DNA of 64,000 nucleotides from Streptomyces sp. NBC_00414 (GTDB taxonomy: Bacteria; Actinomycetota; Actinomycetes; Streptomycetales; Streptomycetaceae). Shown one piece after another: positions 56,824 to 64,000 of the stretch. The notes beneath the pieces were generated by a model. The model had not been told where the DNA came from. It ran no database searches and saw only the letters and a list, made by a program, of their open reading frames with translations. The stretch is taken from NCBI RefSeq assembly GCF_036038375.1, contig NZ_CP107935.1, forward strand, positions 806,001-870,000. Reading direction: 5' to 3'. The translations under genes and the position numbers were made by a program. Every line of letters starts with the position of its first letter. The stretch's first letter is position 1.

Positions 56824-59763
56824 ATGACCGGACGGACGAACGTGCCCCAGTCTCCCCCACCGCGGTCCTCGCCACAGCGCCCTCGCCCACTGCACGGCCG
56901 AAGCGGGGAACTCGCGGCCCTGACAGCCCTGTTGGACCGGCCCGGTGCGAACGCGCCCGTACTCGTACTGACCGGGGATCCGGGCCTCGGCCGTACCGCG
57001 CTGGTCGACCGGGCGGCCCACTCCTTCGAGGCGGGGCCCGTGCTGCGGGTGCGGGCCAGTCGCGCGGAGTCCGGACTGCCCCACAGCGGAGTGCACGCGT
57101 TGCGGTGCGCCGCGGGCGCTCTGCCGGGTGGACAGGCCGTCGGCGTTCCGGAGGCAGGGGCGGCACCGGAGTGGCTGCTCCAGTTGCTGACCGCCATCGC
57201 CGCCGGCGCGCCGCTGCTGGTGTGCGTGGACGACGCGCATCTGTGGGACGCCCCCTCGCGAGCCGCCCTGGGTTTCGCCGCTCGGCGGCTGCCCGCGGCC
57301 GGACCGGTGCGGCTGCTCCTGACGGTCGCCGGGCAGCACGCGGTCGACCCCGACTTCGCGGCGCTGCCCGTCCTGACGCTCGCACCGCTGACCTCGTCCG
57401 CCGCGGACGCGCTGCTCGACGAGTTGCTGGAAGGCACGACGTGCGGGCCCGTCGACCCGGCCGTCCGCAGAGAGCTGTCGGAAGAGGCCCGGGGCAACCC
57501 GGCCCTGCTGCGCGCGCTGGTGGCCCGGCTGTCCCCCGCCGAGCTGTCCGGCGAACACCGCCTGCCCTGGCCGCTGGCCGACGCCGACACGCTGCGGAAT
57601 GTGGTCGGCGGGCATCTGGCGGGGCTCTCCGCCGACGCGGGCGAACTCCTCCTGCTGGTGGCCGCCGCACACGAACACGATCCCGAGAGCGGCGGCGCCG
57701 ATGCCGAACTGGTCCGCGCGGCGGCCGCACGGCTCGACCGCGCGCGGACCGTACCCGGCCCGGAGCGGATCCCTGACCTCCTCGTGCTCTCCGACGGCCG
57801 GTTGCGCTTCACCAGCCCCGTGATCCGCAGAGCCGTGCACCTCTGCGCGCGTCCCGACCGGCGGCGCGCCGCGCACCGGGCGCTCGCCGCCGTTCTGGAG
57901 AGTGAGGGGCACGGGCTCGTCGCGCTGCTCCACCGGGCCTGGTCGATCGCCGGGCACGCCCCGCCGATGGCGGATCAGCTGGCCGCCGCCGCGGCCGACC
58001 CGTGCGTCGCCGCTTCCGGCGCTCAGCGTTCGGCGGCGTACGCCCGGGCCGCCGAACTGACGGCGGACGGACGGGAACGGGCGGAGCACCTGACCGCGGC
58101 GGCCGAGCAGGCGCTGCTCGCGGGCCGGGCGCGGACGGCCCGCCGCTTGACCGGCCGGGCCGGCGACAGCGCCCTGCCCCCCGTCGTGCGGGGCCGCTCG
58201 GCCTGGGTGCGGGGAATCCTGGCGCTGCGTGACGGCCCGGCTGCCGACGCCGGTGAGGCGCTGCTGCTCGCCCGGTCCCTGCTCGCCGCCGACGATCCCG
58301 CGCGCGCCCTGCTCGCGGGGCTCGCCGCCGCGGAGGCCGCCTGGGCCACGGGAGACGCCGTCGCCTGTCTGCACGCCCTGAACGCGGCGGACCGTACCGT
58401 CACGACGGCTGTGCACGACCGTGCGGGCACGTCTCCCGGGCGGGTGCCCACGCTCGTCGCCACGGCGCAGGCCGCTGTCACCCGCTCAGGGGTCCCGCCT
58501 TCGGCGGCTCCCGGCCCGGAGCCGGGCGACGGACTGCCGCGGGACTACCTGCACGGCATGCGGGCGATGCTGGAGCGGGACTTCGGCCGGGCCATCCCGT
58601 GGCTGCGCCGCGTGGTCGAGCACGCCTGGGAGGAGGACGGGCCCGAGCGGCTGCTGTGGTCGGGCGCGGCCGCCCTCCTGCTGGGGGACGTGCCCGCCGC
58701 CTGCCGGATCGGCGCACGGACCCTCGCGGCGGCCCGGTCCCGGGGACCCGAGTCGTCCGTGCCGCGGGCCCTGGAGCTGCTGGCCTACGCGGAGTTGCGG
58801 ACGGGCCGGCACGCACGGGCCCGGGCGCACGCCGAGGAGGGACTGCGTACCGCGCACCGGTACGGGCAGAGCAACGTGGCGGCCCACCACCACGCCGTAC
58901 TGGCCCTGGCGGCGTCGATCTCGGACGAGTCGACGCTGGTCGCCCACCACGCGGCCGCCGCGCTGGCGACCGCACGGCGCCATGGGCTCCTGCAGGCCGC
59001 GACACTCGCCGAGTGGGCTTCGGGCCGCGCCGACCTGGGGCGCGGGCGTCCTTTCGAAGCGGCTGCCCGGCTCGGCCCGCTGGTCCGACCGGGCCCGGAC
59101 GGCGGTCACTTCGCCGTACGCATGCTGGCCATGCCCTGCTATGTGGAGGCCGCGGTACAGGCCGGGCAGCGGGACGAGGCACGAGCCGTCGTCGAGGAGT
59201 TCGCGCTGTGGGCGCACTTCGGAGCCGACGCGCAGGCTCCCGCCCAACTCGCCCGGTGCCGGGCACTGGTGGCCGACGCGGACCGGGCCGACGCGTTGTA
59301 CGCGGACGCCCTGTCCCGGCACGCACGGGCGGGCGGTGACTTCGAGCCGGCACGTACGCGGCTGCTGTACGGCAAGTGGCTGCGCAGGCGGCGCAGACTC
59401 CGGGAGGCGCGCGCCTGTCTGCGGGACGCGCTGGTCGCGTTCGAGCGCTGCGGAGCCCGCATCTGGGCGGACCAGACGCGCGCCGAACTGAGGGCGAACG
59501 GGGCGGCTCCGCCCGCGGCGAGGACCGGTGCGGCCGCGGCGAGGGCCGGTGCGCTGGACGGTCTCACGCCGCAGCAGCTGCGGATCGCCCGCTGTGTCGC
59601 CGAAGGTGCCACGAACCGGGAGGTGGCCCTGCACCTGGCCGTGAGCACCCGCACGGTCGACTACCACCTGCGGAAGGTCTTCGCCGTGCTCGGGGTGCGC
59701 TCCCGGGTCGAACTGTCACGGATGGTCGAGCGGACGGCCGGGAACGGGACGCGTCCCGCCTGA
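56824..59763 (+). CDS. LAL-type LuxR family transcriptional regulator
   Basis: A 979-residue ATPase-regulator. Residues 1-250 form an AAA-like domain with P-loop TGDPGLGRTALV (Arg where Lys is standard) and Walker B LLVCVDDAHLWD. The middle (about 330-900) is TPR-like helical. The last 65 residues are a LuxR HTH: LTPQQLRIARCVAEGATNREVALHLAVSTRTVDYHLRKVF. ATG 56824 has only a weak ribosome site, but the N-terminal residues match the family start. No obvious linked target, though it follows the cutinase gene on the same strand. Confidence 0.9.
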   Translation: MTGRTNVPQSPPPRSSPQRPRPLHGRSGELAALTALLDRPGANAPVLVLTGDPGLGRTALVDRAAHSFEAGPVLRVRASRAESGLPHSGVHALRCAAGALPGGQAVGVPEAGAAPEWLLQLLTAIAAGAPLLVCVDDAHLWDAPSRAALGFAARRLPAAGPVRLLLTVAGQHAVDPDFAALPVLTLAPLTSSAADALLDELLEGTTCGPVDPAVRRELSEEARGNPALLRALVARLSPAELSGEHRLPWPLADADTLRNVVGGHLAGLSADAGELLLLVAAAHEHDPESGGADAELVRAAAARLDRARTVPGPERIPDLLVLSDGRLRFTSPVIRRAVHLCARPDRRRAAHRALAAVLESEGHGLVALLHRAWSIAGHAPPMADQLAAAAADPCVAASGAQRSAAYARAAELTADGRERAEHLTAAAEQALLAGRARTARRLTGRAGDSALPPVVRGRSAWVRGILALRDGPAADAGEALLLARSLLAADDPARALLAGLAAAEAAWATGDAVACLHALNAADRTVTTAVHDRAGTSPGRVPTLVATAQAAVTRSGVPPSAAPGPEPGDGLPRDYLHGMRAMLERDFGRAIPWLRRVVEHAWEEDGPERLLWSGAAALLLGDVPAACRIGARTLAAARSRGPESSVPRALELLAYAELRTGRHARARAHAEEGLRTAHRYGQSNVAAHHHAVLALAASISDESTLVAHHAAAALATARRHGLLQAATLAEWASGRADLGRGRPFEAAARLGPLVRPGPDGGHFAVRMLAMPCYVEAAVQAGQRDEARAVVEEFALWAHFGADAQAPAQLARCRALVADADRADALYADALSRHARAGGDFEPARTRLLYGKWLRRRRRLREARACLRDALVAFERCGARIWADQTRAELRANGAAPPAARTGAAAARAGALDGLTPQQLRIARCVAEGATNREVALHLAVSTRTVDYHLRKVFAVLGVRSRVELSRMVERTAGNGTRPA

Positions 59764-59808
59764 GAGGCAGTCCGCGTCACAGCAGGACGACGTCACGGAA
59801 AGACGGCG

Positions 59809-60602
59809 TCACGGCAGGATGGAGTCGACGTATCCGCCGTCGACTCGCAGCGCGCCCCCGGTGGTGGCCGACGCCTGGTCGGAGCTCAGGTAGACGACCA
59901 TGTTCGCGATCTCCTCCGGCTCGATCAGCCGCTGCAGCAGGGACTGCGGCCGGTGCTCCTTCATGAAGGCACGCTGGGCCTCGTCCCACGGAAGGTCACG
60001 GTCGACGAGCCCGTACACGAAGTCCTCCACGCGCCCGTGTGGGTGGGTCCTGCGATGACCGAGTTCACCGTGACGCCGGTGCCTGCGGCCTGTTTCGCGA
60101 ATCCGCGGCCGACCGCGAGCAGGGCGGTCTTCGACATGCCGTAGTGGATCATCTCGGCGGGGATGACGACCGCCGAGTCGCTGGCGATGTTCTGGATCCG
60201 CCCCCAGCCCCGCTCCGTCATACCGGGCAGGTACGAGCGGATCAGTCGCACGGCGGCCAGGACGTTGACCTCGAAGTAGCGGCGCCATTCGTCGTCGGTG
60301 ATCTCCAGCGGGTCGGCGGACCCGAAGATCCCGAGGTTGTTGACGAGGATGTCCACCTGCGGCAGGGCGTCCATCACCTGCGCCGCGCCTTCTTCGGTGG
60401 TGACGTCCGCCGCCACGGGTACCACGTCCGCTCCGGGGACGTCCTTGGCGAGCTGCGCCGCGCTCTCCTCGGCGCGCTGCTCGCTTCGGCCGTTCACGGC
60501 GACACGGGCGCCGGCCCGGGCGAGGCCGGTGGCGATCGCCGCCCCGATCCCCTGGGTGGACCCGGTGACCAGTGCCGTCCGGCCGGTCAGATCGATGCGC
60601 AT
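59809..60602 (-). pseudogene. SDR family oxidoreductase, frameshifted
   Basis: ATG 60602 begins MRIDLTGRTALVTGSTQGIGAAIA with NNLG, IASDSAV and YGMSK, a full SDR active site. The frame then breaks at about 60030-60036 after AGPTHTG. The natural continuation VEDFVYGLVDRDLPWDEAQ to LRVDGGYVDSILP runs in the next frame to the stop at 59809. The change looks like loss of one base in a GGCGGCG run (present: GGCGCG). Restored, the protein would be about 264 residues. It may be a true pseudogene or a sequencing error. Confidence 0.8.
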
Positions 60603-61050
60603 CTCACACGTCCCTTCTTGTGCGTTCGCGGGCTGGGTACCCATTCAGCCACTCCTGCAACGAAGGACGCCTGCTCAGAACCCCCAGATGGTCGGTTCGG
60701 CGAAGACCGGCGGCTCGGCCGTGGCGCGAGTCGCCCTCCTGACGGCCGGACGGGACGGCGGGAGTTGCCCCGTCGACGCGCCAGGAGGGCGGCGGTTGGA
60801 GCCTTGTCGTCGGCGATGGGCTCCAGCCGGTCTCGGCGGTTCGGTCACGACTCGGGGGCTGGGAGCCTGCGGTGCGGGCGAGAGCCCAACTGCACCTGCT
60901 CCGAGCGTAGATGAAGAGCGACGGTGATCGGAAGCCGAGCGGGCCGTGCCCGCCTCCCTGGGACCCGCCGTACCGGCGCGGCACTCCCACCGGTACCTCT
61001 CACCGGGCGTGGCGGTCCGCCGCGGCCGGATGCCGCTGAGAAGATGCGCT

Positions 61051-62328
61051 GTGGGATCGACAAAAGCATGGAATACGTCTGATGACGGCGGCGCTCCGGA
61101 CACCGACGTGGTGGAACTCGTGACCTGCCTGGTCCGGATTCTGCTCGCCTCCTCCGGGGAGGGTGCCCATCGGATCGAGCGCACGGTCCACAGGGCCGCC
61201 GAGGCCTTCGGATGCCGGACGTCGCTCGTACTGGTCCCCGACGGTGCGGTCGTCACCGTCACCGGGGGTCCGGGCAGGGTGACGACGGTGACCGTACGGG
61301 CCGTGCCGGAGGTGTTCCGTCTCGACCAGGTCGTCGCGCTCAAGCCGCTGATCGCGGACGTCTGCGGCGGCCGGCTCCCGGTGGCGCAGGCCCGCGAACG
61401 GCTGCGGGGCATCGAGGAACAGGCCGCTCCCTACCGGTGGTGGTGGAAGCTGACGGGCATCGTGCTGTTCGCCCTGGGGTTCGCGCCCCTGATGCAGCCG
61501 ACCTGGTACGAGATCGGTTCCACGGCGGTTCTGGCCGTGCCGGCCGCCGCGCTCGCCGTGGCGGCGGACCGGTCGCCCCGGCTGGCTCCGCTGCTGCCGC
61601 TGGTCGCCGCCACGACGGTCTCCGTGGTGACGCTGGAGGTCTTCGCCCGGGACGGCGCGCACGGCGGCCCGGTCCTGCTCATGCTGCCGGCGCTGTTCTT
61701 CTTCGTACCCGGTGACTATCTGAGTGCCGCGGCGGCCGAGCTGGGCGCCGGATTGATGACGACCGGTGCGATCCGGCTGGTCTATGCCGTGTTCCTGCTC
61801 GTGCAGCTGTACGTCGGGGTCCTGCTGGGTGTCGCGGTCACGGGTTCGTCGACGCGGCGGCTCTTCGACGTGGCCGCGGTCTCGGACCTGCCGCGCTGGG
61901 CGCTGTTCTGCGGCTGGATCGTCTTCACGGTCGGCACCGTGCTCGCCTTCGCGATCCCCCTGCGCCTGCTGCCGGTGCTGTTGCTGCTGGTGTACGTCAC
62001 GGTCGGGGTGCAGTCGCTGGTGACGAAGGCGGCGGGAGAGACGACGGGCACGTTCACCGCGGCTGTGGTGCTGGCCGCGGTCACCACCATCCTGGACCGC
62101 CGCCCCTCGATGCCCGCACGGCTGGTCCTCCTGCTGCCCGGCTTCTTCACCCTGACCGTGGGCTCGCTGGGCATGCGCGGGCTGACCACCCTGGCCGGGG
62201 GCCATGTCATCGCCGGATTCACCGATCTGCTCAAGCTGGTCACCATCGTCACCGCCATCGCGCTGGGTCTGATGGTCGGCGCGACCCTGACCGCTCGCGG
62301 GAACGACCTCGTCCGGGACGGCGCGTAA
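61051..62328 (+). CDS. ThrE-like threonine/serine exporter
   Basis: A 425-residue membrane protein. The cytoplasmic N-terminal half carries SGEGAHRIERTVHRAAEAFG, LVLVPDGAVVTV and ALKPLIADVCGGRLPVAQARERL, the ThrE (DUF1212) amphipathic domain. About ten helices follow, with PALFFFVPGDYLSAAAAELGAG and LVLLLPGFFTLTVGSLGMRGL. It exports small amino acids or related compounds. GTG 61051 has a weak GAGAAG upstream; ATG 61030 is an alternative start. The 60603-61050 region before it shows no convincing gene. Confidence 0.87.
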   Translation: MGSTKAWNTSDDGGAPDTDVVELVTCLVRILLASSGEGAHRIERTVHRAAEAFGCRTSLVLVPDGAVVTVTGGPGRVTTVTVRAVPEVFRLDQVVALKPLIADVCGGRLPVAQARERLRGIEEQAAPYRWWWKLTGIVLFALGFAPLMQPTWYEIGSTAVLAVPAAALAVAADRSPRLAPLLPLVAATTVSVVTLEVFARDGAHGGPVLLMLPALFFFVPGDYLSAAAAELGAGLMTTGAIRLVYAVFLLVQLYVGVLLGVAVTGSSTRRLFDVAAVSDLPRWALFCGWIVFTVGTVLAFAIPLRLLPVLLLLVYVTVGVQSLVTKAAGETTGTFTAAVVLAAVTTILDRRPSMPARLVLLLPGFFTLTVGSLGMRGLTTLAGGHVIAGFTDLLKLVTIVTAIALGLMVGATLTARGNDLVRDGA

Positions 62329-62531
62329 GGCCCCTGCTCGCCCTGTCCTCGCGGCCTTGCCACGGTGTTGCTCCGGGGCGCCGTGCGACGACGGCGCCGC
62401 TTCTGCGGGCCCCTCGGATGTCACCCGTTCGGCCGTCCCGCGCTGCCTCTCCACCCCGGGCGGCCGACGCTGTCAGCGTGTGGGCGTCGCCGATCACGGC
62501 CGCGTCGTTCGCCTGTGACGGGAGGGTGTTG

Positions 62532-64000
62532 GTGAGTTCCATGGACATGCCGGCGGAGGTACCGCGGGCACGGGCCACGGCCCGGGAGAAGGCGGTGGGC
62601 CGCACGGCCACACCGCTGATCAGCTGGGTGACCCTGGCGATGATGACGACGGCCTCGGTGGCCAGCCTCAGGGCCGCGCCGACCATGGCCGTCTACGGCC
62701 TGGCGTGCGTGTTCCTGTACCTGATCCCGGCGATCGTGTTTTTGCTGCCGACCGCGCTGGTCTCCGCCGAGCTGGCGTCGGGGTGGAACGGCGGCGTCTA
62801 CCGGTGGGTGAGCGAGGGCCTGTCGAAGCCGCTCGGGTTCCTGGCGGTGTGGTGCCAGTTCGCGATGACGATCTTCTACTACCCGAGCCTGCTGGCCTTC
62901 GTGGCCAGCACCATCGCGTACGTCATCGATCCCGCCCTGGCCTCCAGCGGCCTCTACACGGCCATCGTGATCATGGTGCTCTACTGGACCGGCGTATGGG
63001 TCTCCTCCCGCGGCACCAAGGCCCTGGCCGGCCTGTCCTCCTGGGGGCTCGTCATCGGCACGCTGGTGCCCGGCACGGTCCTGGTCGTCCTCGGCATGGT
63101 GTTCCTCGGCCAGGGCAACGCCTCGGCCGCCCCGATGACGGCCAGTCACCTGATGCCGCAGTGGGCCGGCCTCGCCAGCCTCGTACTGATCGTGAACAAC
63201 TTCCTGTCCTACTCGGGCATGGAGATGAACGCCGTCCACGTGTCCTCGCTCAAGGACCCCGGCCGTGAGTACCCGAAGTCGATGTTCCTCGCGATGGGCC
63301 TGGTCCTGCTCATCTTCATCCTGCCGGCACTGGCCATCAGCTGGGTCGTCCCGTCCGACCAGTTGAGCCTGACCGCGGGTGTCATGCAGGCCTTCGAGGC
63401 CTTCTTCGGCCACTTCCACGTCGGCTGGCTGACCCCGATCGCCGCGGTCATGCTGGTGGCCGCCGCGCTCGGCGGCATGCTCACCTGGCTCGCCGGGCCC
63501 TCCAAGGGACTGCTGGAGATCTCCCGCAGCGAGGGCTATCTGCCCCCGTACCTGCAGAAGTTGAACAAGAACGGCATCCAGCAGAACATCCTGGTCACCC
63601 AGGGCATCGTCACCACGGTCATCGCCCTGATGTACGCGCTGATCCCGAACGTCTCCAATGTCTACTGGATCTTCTCGACCATCACCACGCAGGTGTACCT
63701 GATCGTCTATCTGCTGATGTTCGCCGCCGCGGTCCGGCTGCGGAAGACACAGCCCGACCACCCCCGCGGCTACCGGGCCCCGGCCCTCGGCCTGCTGTGC
63801 GGAGTCGGCCTGGCGGCCTCTCTGGCCGCCCTCGCGATCGGGTTCGTGCCGCCCTCCCAGTTCGGCGGCGGCAGTGTCCTGGCCTACGTCGGCATCATCA
63901 CCGCCGGCCTGGTGATCCTCGGCCTGCTCATCCCGTGGGCCTTCCTGAAACTGCGCAAACCCGGCTGGCGGACCCACACCGCCGACGCCCCGGCGGACGG
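62532..64000 (+). CDS. GadC-like APC amino acid antiporter (partial, cut by window edge)
   Basis: A frame of 489 codons open to the right edge. GTG 62532 has GGGAGGG five bases before it. About 12 helices with LISWVTLAMMTTASVASLRAAP, LPTALVSAELASGWNGGVYRWVSEGL, the APC signature, LSYSGMEMNAVHVSSLKDPGREYPKSM and LAGPSKGLLEISRSEGYLPPYLQKLNKNG, all as in glutamate:GABA antiporters. Known relatives exchange an amino acid for its decarboxylated product. The stop codon lies outside; a decarboxylase gene may follow. Confidence 0.9.
   Translation, partial: MSSMDMPAEVPRARATAREKAVGRTATPLISWVTLAMMTTASVASLRAAPTMAVYGLACVFLYLIPAIVFLLPTALVSAELASGWNGGVYRWVSEGLSKPLGFLAVWCQFAMTIFYYPSLLAFVASTIAYVIDPALASSGLYTAIVIMVLYWTGVWVSSRGTKALAGLSSWGLVIGTLVPGTVLVVLGMVFLGQGNASAAPMTASHLMPQWAGLASLVLIVNNFLSYSGMEMNAVHVSSLKDPGREYPKSMFLAMGLVLLIFILPALAISWVVPSDQLSLTAGVMQAFEAFFGHFHVGWLTPIAAVMLVAAALGGMLTWLAGPSKGLLEISRSEGYLPPYLQKLNKNGIQQNILVTQGIVTTVIALMYALIPNVSNVYWIFSTITTQVYLIVYLLMFAAAVRLRKTQPDHPRGYRAPALGLLCGVGLAASLAALAIGFVPPSQFGGGSVLAYVGIITAGLVILGLLIPWAFLKLRKPGWRTHTADAPAD

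Noticed and set aside
60604..60990. 128-codon minus-strand frame upstream of the frameshifted SDR
   Set aside because: No Shine-Dalgarno, no motif, Arg/Ser/Pro-rich composition; treated as non-coding.

Overview
The window reads as chromosomal DNA of a Streptomyces-type actinomycete. GC is very high with G/C-rich third codon positions, GTG starts are common, many genes overlap by 1-8 bases (ATGA, GTGA), and the gene families are typical of the genus: CebEFG-like sugar ABC systems with LacI regulators, a stressosome operon, a LAL-type LuxR regulator, CGNR zinc-finger and CbtAB proteins. No rRNA, tRNA, CRISPR array, phage, transposase or specialised-metabolite core gene was recognised.

Layout. 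(1) 1-7.1 kb: two fumarylacetoacetate-hydrolase (FAH) genes, two SDR dehydrogenases, an aldehyde dehydrogenase, a Zn alcohol dehydrogenase and an APC permease, with a divergent TetR gene and a paired operator. (2) 8-12.6 kb: DoxX, MerR plus an NAD(P)-dependent reductase, small hypotheticals, and a CGNR regulator divergent from an Asp-nucleophile alpha/beta hydrolase. (3) 12.7-22.3 kb: a beta-glucan/beta-glucoside locus with a Tat-exported GH144-like glycoamylase-domain protein, GH1 beta-glucosidase, two permeases, a binding lipoprotein and a LacI regulator. A LacI-type operator in front of the binding-protein gene matches 12/14 bases of one in front of the regulator. (4) 22.5-35.3 kb: a large catabolic island with an SsuABC/NMT1-type importer plus VOC protein, two berberine-bridge-type flavoprotein oxidases, a LigI-like amidohydrolase, an SDR and, divergently, an HMGL-like aldolase/lyase, a carboxymuconolactone-decarboxylase-family protein and a two-subunit 3-oxoacid CoA-transferase. 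The palindrome TGTCGACA occurs twice in each of the island's two main promoter regions and once before the FAH gene at the left edge, which points to one regulon whose regulator is not in the window. (5) 35.4-37.2 kb: a histidine-phosphatase-like protein lacking the catalytic histidines, and cobalt transporter genes cbtA and cbtB under a cobalamin riboswitch. (6) 37.2-41.5 kb: an enoyl-CoA hydratase/HIBYL-CoA hydrolase preceded by the last 24 codons of a lost acyl-CoA dehydrogenase, a PRC-barrel protein, a small membrane protein and a NarL/histidine-kinase pair. (7) 41.5-48.1 kb: rsbR-rsbS-rsbT, an ATPase-SpoIIE fusion, a hybrid-type kinase and a receiver-PP2C phosphatase, all translationally coupled or nearly so, with a divergent RsbW-like ATPase. 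(8) 48.2-55.4 kb: LacI, sugar ABC transporter and GH78 alpha-L-rhamnosidase. (9) 55.6-64 kb: a secreted cutinase of the polyester/PET-hydrolase type, a LAL regulator, a frameshifted SDR, a ThrE-like exporter and a GadC-like permease cut by the window edge.

Two regions stand out. One is the catabolic island at 22.5-35.3 kb with its predicted TGTCGACA regulon: its enzyme combination suggests an aromatic or heterocycle pathway that I cannot match to a named one. The other is the PET-hydrolase-like cutinase. A recurring oddity is tandem micro-repeats at gene 3' ends and in leaders, including five consecutive 13-bp units in front of a sugar-binding-protein gene and a 51-bp duplication carrying a stop codon.
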